This document shows positions 22,823 to 37,800 of a stretch of DNA of 64,000 nucleotides, in pieces (the stretch's first letter is position 1; each line of letters opens with the position of its first letter). Below the pieces are notes generated by a model. The model had not been told where the DNA came from, searched no databases, and saw only the letters and a program-made list of their open reading frames with translations. This DNA is from Rhynochetos jubatus (Eukaryota; Chordata; Aves; Eurypygiformes; Rhynochetidae), in NCBI GenBank assembly GCA_027574665.1, contig CM050648.1, forward strand, positions 37,830,200 to 37,894,199, given 5' to 3'. The position numbers were made by a program, and so were the translations under genes.

Positions 22823-25800
22823 CTGTAAAGGAAGAAAAGGTTGACAAATGGAAGAGGAAAAGGTGTGTTGCATTAAATTCCTGAAGATTTCACCACACTC
22901 GGAAAAACAGAATGAAGGGGGAAAGAGGGGGAAAGGCAGGGAGCATGAAAATTTGCAGAGGCCAGCCAGACTTCTAATGCCAGAGAAGTCGGACTTTTGC
23001 CCAGGACAACGGCAGAGGAAGGATTACGCCGGGTGAGTGTGCCGCACCAGTGCATGGGGTTTCGTCCTGGTTTGGACCTCTGGAATGTTATTGCACCGAA
23101 GGTGATTACTGCCTGTTCAGAAGTGATCCTGAGCCAGCTTGGCTTGTGTAGCTGGGCCTCCAGATTGATGTGGACCGAAGCCAAAAGTTATTGTGAGTGC
23201 ATTGCCACTCAAAATGATACTTGTTCTGCTGTCATGAAATCTGCCTTGGACGAGGGTTATTTTTTTTTTTTCCTTTAAAGGCTTTTAATATTTATTTTAC
23301 TTCAATTTCACTCAGCCCAAGAACAGGAAATAAATAATACGGAATTACAAGCTTCTGCTTATGTCCCAGGCCAATTCTGCTTTTGTTTGCAGAGGTATCC
23401 TATGCTTACAGTAAAAAAAAAAAAAAAAAGGAATCTGGACATGCTGTAGCTGCCAATCACAGGAATTGTAGTAATTTTTTAAAATTAGCCAAATATTTAA
23501 CAGGTCAGTATGATATATCGAAATTTTTTTGCTAGTTCCAGCATTTCCAGATCCCTTTGACAGATTATGAAGACCAGCTCTGTGATAGCATCAGAAATCC
23601 CATTAAAGATAAACCACACAAAAATGGATGATTTGGTAGCGAAGGGATGCCTTGTGCCTTCATCATTAAAATCACAGTTTAACGTGCAATATACAGGATT
23701 TTTTTCCCCTCTGTATTTCTAGACAGCCACAGACATTATTGTCTATTCTTAAAATTAAGATAGCCAACACTGCCAGCCTTCTCTGTGCAGGGTTTCACCT
23801 TACTTTGGGAACTTCAGCGTGATCCCAGGAGAACTATCTGGTGCCAAGACAGTACTCGATAGAGGGAAAATGACAGAGCAGTGCCCCCTGAATTGGAACA
23901 CGTCTCAATCATTTATAATAGTATCCTAAAACGGAGAGTTACCAAAGCAGTGATGCCAACAGACATATCCAGGAACAAACAATGAAGCAGGGATGCTTGT
24001 GAGGAACTGAAGCACGGGATGGATGATTTTCCTAAGCATTTTTGTAAGTGTTTGATGTTAAAATGTGCCACACGAATTAGTAAGAACTAATGGTATGTTA
24101 AGTAAAAATTGGCTACTGGGCTTCATTCCAGTTACTACCTATCTAAAAGTGTCGTGACATGAACAGACAAGATGGTATGGAGGTATGAAAAAAAGTAGCT
24201 CACTATTTCTTTCTTTATACCTGATTAGAGTTCTTAGCTCCTGTTTTAGACCCACAGCCTCATTTGCTCTAGACTGAAATAGCCCCACTTGTTCCAATGA
24301 AATACTGTCTGAGAATCTGCTTCAATATTTGAAGCGTGGACTAATCTTTGACTTAGATTCATATTTTCAAAGCAAGGCACTCACTGGAAAACACAGGGCT
24401 CAGAAAGGATTTTTATGGACAAGGATCTTGCAGAAGAATACAGCTTTTACTTATTTACAGCTTAACTTTACCATGTACTTTAATGAGAGCACAAAGATGG
24501 TGAAAAATTTGGGAGAAACATCTGCCTACTTGAATACAAAAGTCCATTTTTAGCAATGCTGGCGAGAAGGGTTGTTCCCCAGGCTTATGCGTAAGTATTG
24601 TCGAGAATCAAGTCCATGGGGCTGGGTCTTATCTGAAAAGGCAGGTAGCTAATTGAGTCGTAATTACAGAAGATCTGCCTCTCAGCCCTGGAAAGCGCTG
24701 AATGCAAACCTTTCAACCTGAATGCAGAAGTCAGGTATCAGCAGTACGTACATGGCCAGCCTTTCCGAGTTTAAGGGATTCTGCGCTCTCTTGATCTCAG
24801 TAAATGCAGGAGTGTAGGTGGCTTATTAGTCCTCTGTGATGTTGAAAATTTTGCCTTTTGTTTTTGGAAGGACAACCACCGTACCTGGACTAGCTAAAAG
24901 TCACCTAGAAATTGGTTGTGCAATTTTGTGTGCTGAGACCTCAGCAGTGTGTGTAAGCAGGCATGGGACAGCCCTCCTTGCTCCTCACTCTGCAAAGCAA
25001 TAGGACTGGCAAGACGTTTAAAAAATAGTTTCCTGCATTTTTATATATTTTTTTTGAACTTAAAAAAGTTCACAGTGTCAGCTTGTTATTTTTCTTTCTG
25101 GGAAGTCGGGCTTCCTTTAGTACTTCCATTTGCTATTCCAACCAGCCACTCTCCAGAAATACACATTTGACTGAGGTTAACTTTGAAGCAAAGGACCATC
25201 TAAGGGCTTAAAGTTCAATAGCTTGTTTCATAGGACTTGGACCTAACACAGTAGAAGGGAAAAAGCACAATCTGAGAACTTAGTGTGGCAAGGCGACTGC
25301 GTTACCTTGTTAACCAACACTGCATTTCAAACAAAACAATCTTTGTCTACATCACTGCCAAAACTGTATTTCATAATGTGTTAACTCCTTCATATTCTGC
25401 TGTGATGACATCTTCATGTGTCAGCAAAACCATGTTGGAGCTCCAGCATATTCCCACTGGGCTTGGCTGGATGAAGCACTCACTCCCTGCAGCTCGCTGG
25501 ACTCAGCAGGCTGCCAGTCTGCAATACCTCGATGTGCCTTTCCAAGAGCAATCATTTGCCATCACACCCAGCCGGGAGTGAAGCAAGCACAGAGCTGACA
25601 ATGGGGCCATTCCTTTTAGCCCTGTATTTTCCCACCTGTGACACTTCAGTATTTGTGCTCTGAGTCATACAGTGATTGAGGTACGCTACCTTCGTGTGAG
25701 GCAAGAGACCATCAAAAGGTGCCAGGAGCAACTCTGTTAAGACCGTTCCCCCCTTCCAGTGACAGCCCACACAACTCAGGGTTGCTGGGATTGTCTGAGA

Positions 25801-28800
25801 CAAAGATTTAAGCTCTAGACTTTTACAGAAAACAACTTTTGTTGGACCAGGAGTGATTCTGAAAGGTAGAAAGCAGAAATAGGTTCCTCAGTGTCCATGG
25901 GATTTGGGCATCGACCCCTCTGTAGGTCCTTGCAATCTCATCCGGGATCACCTTGCTGTCCCTGTTACTGCAGCCCTACTCCGCTGCCAGAGAAAAGCAT
26001 TCTGCTGAGGTCAGCACAGCCCTTGCCACATGCCTTTCAGGCGCTTCAGATTCAACACTTCATTGTGCCTGTCCACTGCTATTAGGTAACCGCTGTCAAG
26101 CTTCTACCAGAGCTTTATCTCAGTCTTGGAGATCTCTTGGGTAAGGCTTGTTTTTCACATTACCGAGAATAACAAGTCCCAACCCTTGATTTGGGTCCCT
26201 AACAGTAATAACTAAAGTGTTTACCTCAGATTAAATTAATCACATCAGGCCAATGCTGAGGGAGTGCTGAATACTTACCCGTTGATTTATATTTTCCCCA
26301 GTGGTGTCGAGTGACATCAGATGATGCTTTCAATAAGCACCAGGAATTTTCACCAGGCCAGCTCATGAAGCGGGGAGGGAAGCACACCCTGCATGACTGA
26401 TGGTTGGATTTGTTTTTTCCCATAAGCAAAGTCCAGGCTGGAGTTTACGTGCCAATTCTTTGGAGGTGCTGAGCAACCACAACTCCCACTGAGCAGCCAT
26501 TCAGCACTCCTCAGCATCTGGCACACTAGAATTTGCATGAATAAACAGTATAAGGATCTCGGAATTAACCTGATGAGTCGTGTCAAAATTGCAGGTATTC
26601 AGCATCTTTCATCATTTGCTTCCTTAAGAAGAGCGCTACTTAAATCTGTGTAAGGTTCTTGTAAAGGGTGTGTAGGGGAGGAAAGGGGTGAGTGGGATGG
26701 CTTTGTCATAATGTTTTCATTTATTAGGGCCCAGCAGTTAACCTATTTATGCTGGGGGAAAATAGGCAGTCTAGGCCTTCTAGATACTGCGCCACCATGA
26801 AGTTTATACGCTGTTTTCTGCTTTATCACCACTAATCTCAATGGTCTTTAGGTACACAGGCTGGAAACCCTGTTACCAAACTCCAGTCACCCAGGAGTGA
26901 GTGACTCATTGCTCAGGCAAACTGCATCCATCCCCGCTAACGGGAGTGGTGGGAGAAAGGCGCTACCAGAGGGTGATTTGTTCCATCCTAAACGCAGTGT
27001 CTGTAGGGTGGATTGCCCTCTGGAGGAACCCGTTGCTCTCTGCTGGCTCTAGAGACACTCCTGGTGACCAGGTTAGACTAGGTATAACTTTTAAGAGATT
27101 ACACCAAAAAGATTCCAGCCAAATACTTCAGGATATCAGAAAACTACTTGATAGGAATTGAGAACTTTGACCGCACTATTACTTTTTACAAGATCAGTAA
27201 CTCTTATATTTAGGAAGTGGGGAGGAAAGGTTAAGGGGCTTCAGAGTCTTCTTCAGCTTCGTTTTTGTTTTGGCAATGTTTTGCTTAATTTTGGTGACTT
27301 CTGATAAGGTAAGATCTGGAGAACCCATTGTTACAATAGCCCTCTCGGAGGTTATATCACACCAGCTTGCAGGGATATGTGAGAAATAAGAGAAATGAGG
27401 GCTGAGATGGCTGTTTCCTCCAGAGCTGTAGATTGCCCACCAATATATTGTATCCAGACTGAGCATGACTAAATGATCACAATTTATTGTAATTAATCAG
27501 AAGACAAAAATGGTTGCTGGTTTAATGCTGGCTGCAGGAGAACAGATTATGCCTTTGTTGACAAAGTAAAAATTACCTCCTCACATCTTTTTGAACAAAT
27601 ATGGTTCTACCTGGTGAAGTTGTAGTAGAAGGCTTTGTGTTATGCTTGTATGCTATTTCTGACCTGGTGCTGAATTGTCCAAAACTGTATGTACCATCTT
27701 GTGGAATCATGGTCTCAGACTGAATTAATGAGAAAGATGTAGATTTGCAGAGAAATAAGAGAGAAAAGAATGCACATGCTTCCCTAGAAGTCAGCATGCC
27801 CTAGGAGAAGGGGCCGTTTCTTACAGCTATGCACTGGTTGGTCACAAATAGCCCTCTTGTGCAGCTATAGGAATGTTTTCTGGAGCAGCAATGCTAACCA
27901 AAGCAGGTCCTGTCCCTTGGCTCCCCATCCACCTCTTCCCGCTTTGACTCCATGATTCACTCCCCATTTGCATTGCTGCAGCTGTTTGCAGGGGTGTGCT
28001 GAGAGTGGGCAAGGCACTGGAATTGCATCAACTTTTTTTGTTTGTTTGTTTGAGGTGAAGGAAGATATTTTTAAACCTGGACCATTGGAGTGATTTGATT
28101 CCAACACAGCCCAACAGACAGATGCCTCAGCACAAATACCACGTGAGTGGTGGCATCTGGGCAGGAGTAAGAAGCAGGGCCATTTGGCAAGAAACTCCAA
28201 AATCACGGTTGCTGTCAGAGAAAAGAATGGATATACACCCTTAGAGGCATGTGAACTGCCCAATATCTTTGCTGCCTCCTCTTGATCCAGCAGGAAAGAA
28301 AGAGTGTGAATTTCCTAGAAAATGTGGGTCTTGGAGAGAGAAGCAGTGAAAATACAAACCTCTTGCTTCTACAGTTTCTGTAGCCTCAGAAAAGGAGTGA
28401 GAAATTAAAGTTATTATTTCCCATATTTTAGCCAGCTTGTTTAGAAACAACCCCCAGTGTTGACAAGAACAGGAACGATTAAAAAATGCTAGCTGGTGGC
28501 AAAGCCATCACAGAATCTGTAGGCTATGTTTGTCTGCCTCAAATGTCAAGTGTTACACTGCCGGCACTCAACACTTCCAGGCAGCGGAAACAAAGGGAGC
28601 ACAACAGGTTATTTTTAAATAGTTTAAACTTTAGCTCAAGCATTTTGTTTTCATATTTTTATGCAGTCTAACTCCTTCAGCATAACACCTGGCAGCTGTC
28701 ACATATATCACAACAATATTGTTTCAAGCTAAGAGGCTGCATATTCTGTACGGATCTTTTTATTAGTGGGAACCAACAGAATATTCCCTGAAATAATTAC

Positions 28801-31800
28801 TACAGTTACCTGCCACAGCAATACATAGGGTGGCAGACAAACTAATATGCACAGACAAGCTCCATCGGTCACAGTGCTACACGTCACTTTCTTAATAGTG
28901 GTCAATAATGAATTTTAAAAGTCCACTGGGAGGGAATGCTTTTTTCCCATAGATTTTCATGCCATTACAATTAACATTATGTGGTTAATGTCTAAAGCAA
29001 TGTGTTACATCATGACCTTAAAGAGGCCAAATACAGTTCAGAGGAAAACAGCCCAGCTTGCTTATTTTGGTACAGGATCTGCACATCTCCAGTGGGATAT
29101 GGAGGTCCAGACACTTGGACAAATGGTGGAAACAGTATTAGAGAACGGTGTGGGAGAGTGGCCTTCTTATAACTGTTACTGGGGACAAAGGCAATACAAT
29201 TTCCTTCTTTATGTCACCTATCTTTTTCATGACTCAAACAAAAAAGCCAGAAATAAGATACTCGTTTAATATTTCACCCTTTGCTGCTCCTCACTGGCAT
29301 TAGTTTTTGTTGAGAGTGGTTAACTATAGATGTGCATAAAACCTGGTCCTGCCACTGTCCAGGAAAATGAAGGAAACCCAGAAGGAGAGTCTTACAAATG
29401 CAGGAATATTAAGGCTGCATGGTCAAAACAGGCTTTCCAGGAACTACCCACACATCATTCTTTGTTCTTCTCATGGAGAAGTTTCTGAGGACCTCTCGAT
29501 CAATCATCCATCTATCATTTCTGCTCCCTTCCAGCCCCACTTGAGAAGTGTTTAGCAAAGGAAGGATGATGTTGACAGGCTGTAGCAGTAAGTGGTGTGC
29601 ACTGGCCACCAGCGACAGAAAACTACTCACGATAACAGTTCTCTCCTCTTCCTCCCTTCTGCTTCATCAGACAAGTAGATATGACTTCAGATCACCAAGT
29701 TAAATGTGAAGTAAGAACCTTCCAAGAACTTCTCTGGGGCAGTAACTCGTCTAATCTGTGTCACAGAAACTTATCTATTAGCTTTCAGAGAGAAGTAGCT
29801 AACCTAGTGATGATTTAATGTCATGTTTGTCTCTGTCATCTAGTCTTTCCTTTGAGTAATACGGAGTGCTGTAAATTAAGGCTTTTTCTTCCTCTGCAAA
29901 TGGCATTTCTGTAAATCCAATGAATGAGACAAGAGTGCCAGTTCAGACCGTGACTCACCCTGGAGCTCCATTCACGGGATCAGATAACGGAGCCAGCATA
30001 GCTGCGAGGTGGGTAGACGCATACCATGCTTGGGAGGTTGGAGCACTGCTCACATGTGAACCAATTAGTGGGGCTGTTGTAAATTTGCGGGGGGTGCTGT
30101 ATGTGAGCTGTGGACACAGCACACCTTCTCTGAGAGACAAAAACATACTGATGGAGATGCAGGAAGGAAAGCTGTAACATCAGCTAAAGCAACAGGCAGC
30201 CATTCTTTAAAGCCACCATGTAACAGAAAAAAGTAGTCTTGGCCACACTTAAACCATTTTTTCCTCATCACCTGTTGCTACTGCCCCTTTTCCTTAGTGT
30301 GTTCATTTTTCCATGTCTGTTTGCCTGAATATTCTCCTTACTACGACGACTACAGCAGCTGAACCTGGCAGCCAAGACATGACTCTACTCCAACGATACA
30401 TTGCTCAGCGAGCAGCACCGTGACTTCCTGGACAGACATCTGTCATATCACGTCTCACATTGTGATCTCTGCTCACCCATTAGCAATGCCAGCTTGCTCG
30501 CACAGCACTTGGCCAACTGATGAGCAGGATATTAAATCAAACTTCCTTCTGCCCATCTCGCACTGCTCCCAGGTGAGATCCGAGGAAGCTGTGATAAATA
30601 TTGCTCTTAAAGCCTTGGATTCAATCACAGTGATTGACTTGGTTGTTATGGATTTTAGAGCACCTATGACAGGCAACTGTCACCAGAGACAAGCTTGGCA
30701 CTGACCTGCACCTGGGCAGGCACCAGTTCCATTTTTTAAAAAAACCCGAATCTATTTATTGTATAAAATTAAATTATGACATTGCACATAAATATAAAAA
30801 TGAACGTATTTAAAAAAATAAACCTGGTGCCAGGCGTTGTAAAGTCTCACCATCACTGACAGGGGAAACAACTACCTTTATTCTATAAGGCATTTTGTAA
30901 TAGAGCAAGTCACACAGCAAGTGTTTGATCATGAAAAGTAGCCACGTGTGCAGAAGTGCTGAGCCAGGAGTGCTCTGAGAGACTGGGTCTGTATTTCGGT
31001 CACCACCTTCGGTAGTTGAGATAGGCAGATTTTATAGGGTGCTCTCTAAATTAAAAAGAACAATGAGAAATTCAGATCACTTAGTCTCCAGGGCTGTGAG
31101 ATCCTCATTCTCTGCTCAGTCAAAGGTGTGACATCTGTGTCAGACATCTGTAGCACTGAGTATTGCAGCACCTATCTATCTCCGTTGGCTGGTAGCCTGG
31201 GATAACAGGTTTTCTGAATTAGTCACTGCTCTCTTACTTAATGACCTGAAGATTTTTGCAAAGATGTCAGGAATATATATCACCTGAGAAGGGATCTAAG
31301 ACTAAATCCATGCTGATTGATCCATCCCTCTTCTTTGTTTCTGTTCCGTTTTGGCTGCACAGGCATCCCCCCAACCTGTCGTTGCACTTCAAACGCCAGG
31401 TAGGTGAGCAGGGTGCTGTGGTCCAGGCCCTCGCCTGCTCACAAGTCAGGAAAGTCTAGAAATGGCATGATGCAATATCCAAACTCAGGCCCAGTTTACT
31501 GATTACTGCCAGTGGGATTTTCAATCAGGTGATCCATCTCTAACAGTTACAGGATTAGAAGCACTGCTTTCCAAAGGCCAGCATACAGCTACCCTGAAAG
31601 CCTGAACTGTCTCAAGGCAGGAGGATGACAACTAACCAAATATTTTACAAACAGATGGCTTGTGTTATTGTGATCTGAATCTACCATAACCTGATGTAAA
31701 CCAGCAACAGTTCATCCACGATTAAGAAATATTTTTTGTTTACACTCTATTTTCCTTTCCCAGCGTCTTAACAATGAACAGAACGAGCGATGCTCGGAGG

Positions 31801-34800
31801 ACGAGGTCCAGTGGAGGGAAATTTCAGTATTTAAATGAGCCAGCTGCAGAAAGACAACAGCTAGGAGAGCCTGGCTTTGTATTAATTCGAACAGGAGAAA
31901 TAATTTTGCCCACGCTGTCATTGTGGAGGTCCTTTTGCTAGTAATGGACTGTAAAAAATTAAATACACATAAATCAGATGGTATCTATGACTCACCAGAC
32001 AAATCAGAGAGCAGACTATTTGAGGTAAAACTTCAGGTGAAGTATTTGCCACTCATATTAATTATAAGAAACTGTTGTCTGCAAGCCGGTCTTAATACAT
32101 TGCCCTCACGACTCCTCACTGCTGCCTCTGAATCACTCAGATAATTCTCAGGAGGAAGGGAGAGAGAGGTGTTAAAAGAGGAACTTTCTTGATTTTCTCT
32201 GCATGTATTTGCTAAACTGAGAGAAAAAGAAATCTCACCTGAAGCACAAAGTCAAGATGCAAAATGGAGATTTACAGGCAGGACTTGACACAACTAAACA
32301 TCAGCCTGAGTGGCCTCAGACCTGACCCCTATAACCAAGTCCCAACACGCTAAATCAAATTACTGATAAGAAAAGGCAGAATTTTTTGACTATTAACTGA
32401 GATTCTTGCATCTGGCATTTGCCTTGCATTTCAGCTACAGGCTGAACACTCTTATTTTTCCAAGTGAAATTAAGGAGATGTTTAGGAAGAAGCTTCAAAG
32501 ATAATTGAATTTGGACTTGTACATTAGCTGATCCATGGGTCTCCTATAAAAGGCTCAACTTCACGGAGATGACCCATTTTTCATTCAGTCAAAATTTTCA
32601 GATTTTTTATCTGAACATAAATAAACCCACCCAGTTTTCCACCTAAGGAAAGACAGAGTACAAGTATACCCAGATGCAGATAGTAAATATCGAGTTGACT
32701 TTTGCTGTTTGCATTCCCAGATCCTTCATTAGCACTAAACACAGTTGTTGCAGGGATCAGAGAACCTTTGGAACAGCAACTGGCTTCCTGGGAGGGAGCT
32801 GCCTGGTCTGTGCCTGCTGCTGACGCTTACAAACTCCTTGTCCCAGTCTGGGGGAAAACTGTGGGAAGGCCATGTTGGGTGGGCCAGAGGGGAGGGACAC
32901 CCTCGCTTAATATTGCTCCTGCAAGATCCAGCCTTGCAAGACTGCCTTCTCTTGAGAAAACAAACTCCTTTCTTGGAGCACTTGCCTTGAAGAGGGAACT
33001 TAGCTTCCTTGTCTGAGCAGATTGGTGAGACTGAGTTTCCAATTTGGAAAAGAGAAAGGAGATTATGACCTGTGTACCACTGCCACTCTCGTGCAATCAT
33101 TCCAGAGCAGCGCTGGGCTAAAACGTGGGACTGTACCTTTTATAGAGTGGTGGAAAAGCAAAGGTACATGGGCAACAAGCACAGCGTGATCCCTCTTAGG
33201 CTTATTTTGGTTTTAAATAATCTTATTTTGTCGGTGTTGTCTGCATATTGACATGACAAGTAATCGGCTAAAACTTCGATAAGTACCGACCTCTCTGACA
33301 TGTGATTTAAAGCTGTCTCATGGAAAAATATTTGAAGGATCACCAGCTGAAATTGAAGCATCCAGCAGCAGGGCAAAGAGAACTATTGTACATGAATACA
33401 GAGAGGATTGTCCCTATGGTAATTCTGGCAGATGACACAAGGTTGCAAGCAAGTAATAGAAAATTTTAAAACTAATGAAACAAGATTAACATAGGCCACT
33501 CCATTAGTATTTCTCCTCCCAAACAGCTCAGTCCTGATTATATTTTATATCCTTGTGGAATTAAAACACTGTATTTACTGGCAGCAAAGGGAAATAAGAT
33601 CAGACGACTGTTTGTGGATGATTAACTTGCATTTCCTTTCAAACTAAATGTATGTATGTGCTTCAGTCCTTTGGAGCCACAGCCAGCCACTTCTCTGATG
33701 GGGAATTTGAAGAAGAGACTATATGGTCCACTACTTCATCTTAAGTGGAATAAACTGGATAAGCAGAGACCCAGGTGAATACAAGACTTTAATAAACTCT
33801 CACAAATTTATATGGTGTCACTGCATAAGAGATGCTGCCTACGAAATTCTGATTAGGGAAACAAAATGAACTAACTTTTCCTTACATATCTATTGCTCTC
33901 TGTATTTTAATGAGACTCTAAGAGTTTGAGCAGATGTAAGGTATTTTGGGATCTGCCTTCTTCCAGTGACAACACAAGTTTTGTTATGGAGCACCTGTCA
34001 CTGCTGATTTTTGGGATTCCTCTAGTACAAACCAAGAGATAGAGCGCTTCTACATGTGAAGATATTTTTAAGGACTACACATTCCTGGAAAGTGGCTTTA
34101 CTGTTCTTGATGTGCATGGCTTTCTCTAGCTATCAGAGGTCTGCACAAGGGAATCGAAGGGCAGAACTTAGGGTCAGGTTTTCACATTTGGTTGCTTAAA
34201 GCTGGGCAGCAAGAGAGCCTTCCATACCTGGCCTGTTAGCTGGGAGTACTGAGCATTTGCACCGTTACCAGTGACAGATGTTCAGCACTCTTGCAAACTG
34301 ATCTTACTAGTAAAGACGACTCAATGCATATTTAAAAGTCAGATTTCCAAGAGCCTAAAGGGCCACATGCCCCTTCAGGCGTGCCAGTCCAACAGTTAGA
34401 TGCCACGAGCATTTACAAAACACACACATCATTCTTTATATGCCTAAAGCTCCACACCTATATTCCATTGGTGAGCATCCATCAGGTATAAAGAGCACAA
34501 AAACACATGTCTGAGTCCTGAAATGCGAATGAGTGAATGAGTTTGGAAAGTCTAATGCACAAAATACGAATTCTTCTTTCTAGCTCACTGTGTCTTCTGA
34601 GACCGAACGCAAGAAGATAACTTAAGACTTGGTGAAGGCTTGCTTCACCTCCTGCTGTAACCCATCACACACACTGTCTCTAAGCTTTATAAGCTTTTGG
34701 TTTGGACTCCAAGATCTCTTTCCCCATGCACTGGAAAAGGGCTGCTTGTTAATGTCTATGTCCCCCTCCACTAATACGTTACGCCCCATGGCGGCAAGGC

Positions 34801-37800
34801 AGCTCACTGATGCTATTCCTGCTCCTTGTGTTTGAATCATTCACTCCCGGTTGTCATCCACAAAGGCTCTGATTTACTTCAAAAGACCCCCCAGCTTTAG
34901 AGAGTGAGCAGAGGCACCCGGGCTACGAGCAATATCACCTAGCACTCAGCAGGCAGAGGGGAAGGTGTGCCAAGCGTGAACTGGCAGCAGTTGGTGAACG
35001 CTCTCTCACTGGAGATGCCTCCCTTCCTCCGTCAGATGTGGAAGCAGCCTGGGGCGACTATACTTTTGACTTAGGCATTCCCTGAAGTGGGATGTGTTTC
35101 TCTGGTATGGACTTTCCTATTTTGCTCATGCTGAATCATCTCCTGCCATTTCCTTCTTAGACCAAGCAGTCTGTAAACCGCTGCACCTCCTCTTGCTGTA
35201 TCCGGCCGATACACCCTCCTGCACTCCGGAGGAAATGTCTTGATGCATACATACAGATTCTTAAAGGAAAGTGGCCCTTACATAAGGCAAATTTGGGGGA
35301 TTATAGGTTGGAACTGACCTCTTTTTGCTGCTGAAAACCAAGAAAATCCCTATCAGTCCATTCTACTAAAATAGCCTGAAAATAAATTATATGCTGCTTT
35401 TATGATGACAGGCATTCTGACTTGTATTATCATTATAAATTGTTATTACCGTTATTTAAAGTAATTTTGTTATTTGGCTTTCAGGGGCTTATCACACAAA
35501 AAGAAAAAAAGGGCAGTGACCTGATATCTCACATGAAAGATAAAGACACATAAACTGTCTAAACAGCCACCTCGCTACATACACATGGAGAAGAAAATAA
35601 TCTTTATGCAAATAGAGTCTGAGATCAAAATGCCTCTTTCCCTCACCTCCTTTCTATTTCATGATTAAATAAATCATAAAGCTGTCACTAGAGAGCATGT
35701 AGAAAGAGGTCCCAAACGGTAGAAATGAGAACTTTCGGCATTTGTCTATTTTTAATTTCAAAAGGTACTTTGAATTAAAAGAGAAAGAGGGAAAAAAAAG
35801 AGCATAATGCTATTGGCATGTCTGATTTCCCAGGAGTATAAACAAGCTCTATATCTTCTTGTAATAATACTACGAATTTTCAAAAATGAACACAAATAAA
35901 TGAGAATTAAACTATGATCCATAAATTTAATTGAGATTCACAGTGTCTGATGCTTTTCAAATTCAAATTACCATCAGACAGTGCATCTTTTTGCATAACT
36001 TATACAGTTAAAACGTAGGTGATAGCTTCTCCCCTCTCCCTATTTTTTATGGAGAGATATACTTCAGTCATAGTGCTGGAATTTTTGCAGATAAAAGCTG
36101 AATAATATTTTAACATTTTTCATAGATGCACAATATCATGTTGTGCAGCGCTTGGAGCACAGTACAGAAAGTGAGCAGGGAAAACCAAGCATTTTTGTGT
36201 TAAAGAATAGACCAAAATTGAATTCTTCTGTCATTAGAGCAAACACCCAAAGGTAACTACCGTTGTTTTGTGTCAGAGGTCTTTGGTTTTCAGTAAATAA
36301 GACTAAATGCTGCAGTGGTAACATATAATTCTCTGCAGATCAGTCATATCACTTTGGAATTTGAATATACACTTATGTCTTACCTAACAGGGATGTGAAT
36401 TTGGAGCTGGAAGAACTAAATCATGGACAGTGTCTACCAAAACGGAGCTACTCCAGAAGAAATGTTATGGAATAAGTAAGGTTTAATTTACAGTATTTGC
36501 ATTCAGGACAACTTCACTGGGTAGTGAAATTCTTAGTCCTTGATCTCATAGATATTTCAGCTCTTAATTAGTGTAACCTAAGGGAAAAAAGCCTTTGCTT
36601 ACAGGAAACTGTTTGTCAAGCACCAACATTTAAAAGCAGACACACAGCCTTGAGTGTCTAAAGGGTTAGGAACTCCCCTCAGCTACATGGGGATGCATTT
36701 TGGGGGGCGTAAACATGGTACTCCACACTCACTGGAATACCTTTGGTGGAAAAAAGACCTGAAGAGGAGTCCCTGACGTGTGGGGTGTGCTGTGTGGGCT
36801 GGGGTGTGAGGGGACTCTCTTCACGGTGGTGCCTCTTTGGGGAAACGGCTCGAGCCCGGCCATGGTCCCCATGGGGACCTCCAGGGAGCAGGGCTCGAGC
36901 CATCTCCCTGAGGGAGCAGCGGTGATTTGCTTGTGGTGGGAATCCCGGCAGCAGGATTACTCGGTGGATTTTTCTTCCTGATGTTTATCCCTCTGATGCC
37001 AACCATTACCCTCCAGATCTTCCTCCCCCATTTGCTGGGCTGAACAAGCCTGGGGCTCTTCACAGCTCCTGTCAACCCACAGGTTCCCCATCCTGCGGGT
37101 CATCTGAACAGCAACTGAAATAAAAGCCCATATATCTGAGGGAGTAAATCTCATTTAAATTTTTCATTTTGAACCGGGGAGATGCAACATTTAACCATGC
37201 AGGAGTAAGCTGAAGGGTGGCTTTTCTAAGACACGAGGAAGAAATGTTTTAGGCAGCTTGTACTGTGAACTAGCATGATGGTTTGGGATGGGAAGAAAGG
37301 GAAAAAATCCTTTAAAACCATGTAGGAACATTACCAGAGGCAGTATTTGAACTGTTAGTTAATGGTAAAATGAAATATTTCCTACCCATGAAAGTACAAA
37401 TCATGTATTGAATCAGATTCCAAAGATGATGTAGTATGATAAGAAATGCCAAAAGTGATATGCAGAATGCTAACTCCTGTGAGAAAATAAGAAGAGTGCT
37501 TCACCAGTGTTGTCATGACACAAGCCAGTCATTATCACTACATTCAGTGAAAAAGCTCTGTTTCCACAGCACTTTTCCATGATATCCTTTAATTGGAGGA
37601 AGGAAGTAAAAACAGTGGTGTGAGGAACATCAGCCGGGGTTTTAAAAATAATAAACAAATAAGGCATTTCAGAGTGGGTTGTGTAAAAATCACATGCAGA
37701 CAAAAACCAAAGTTGAAGTTCACATACTTTAAAATGATCACTGCCACACGACAGAGGCCATTTTGCTCGTGACGTAGGCACATTTCAGCTCAGATCCGCA

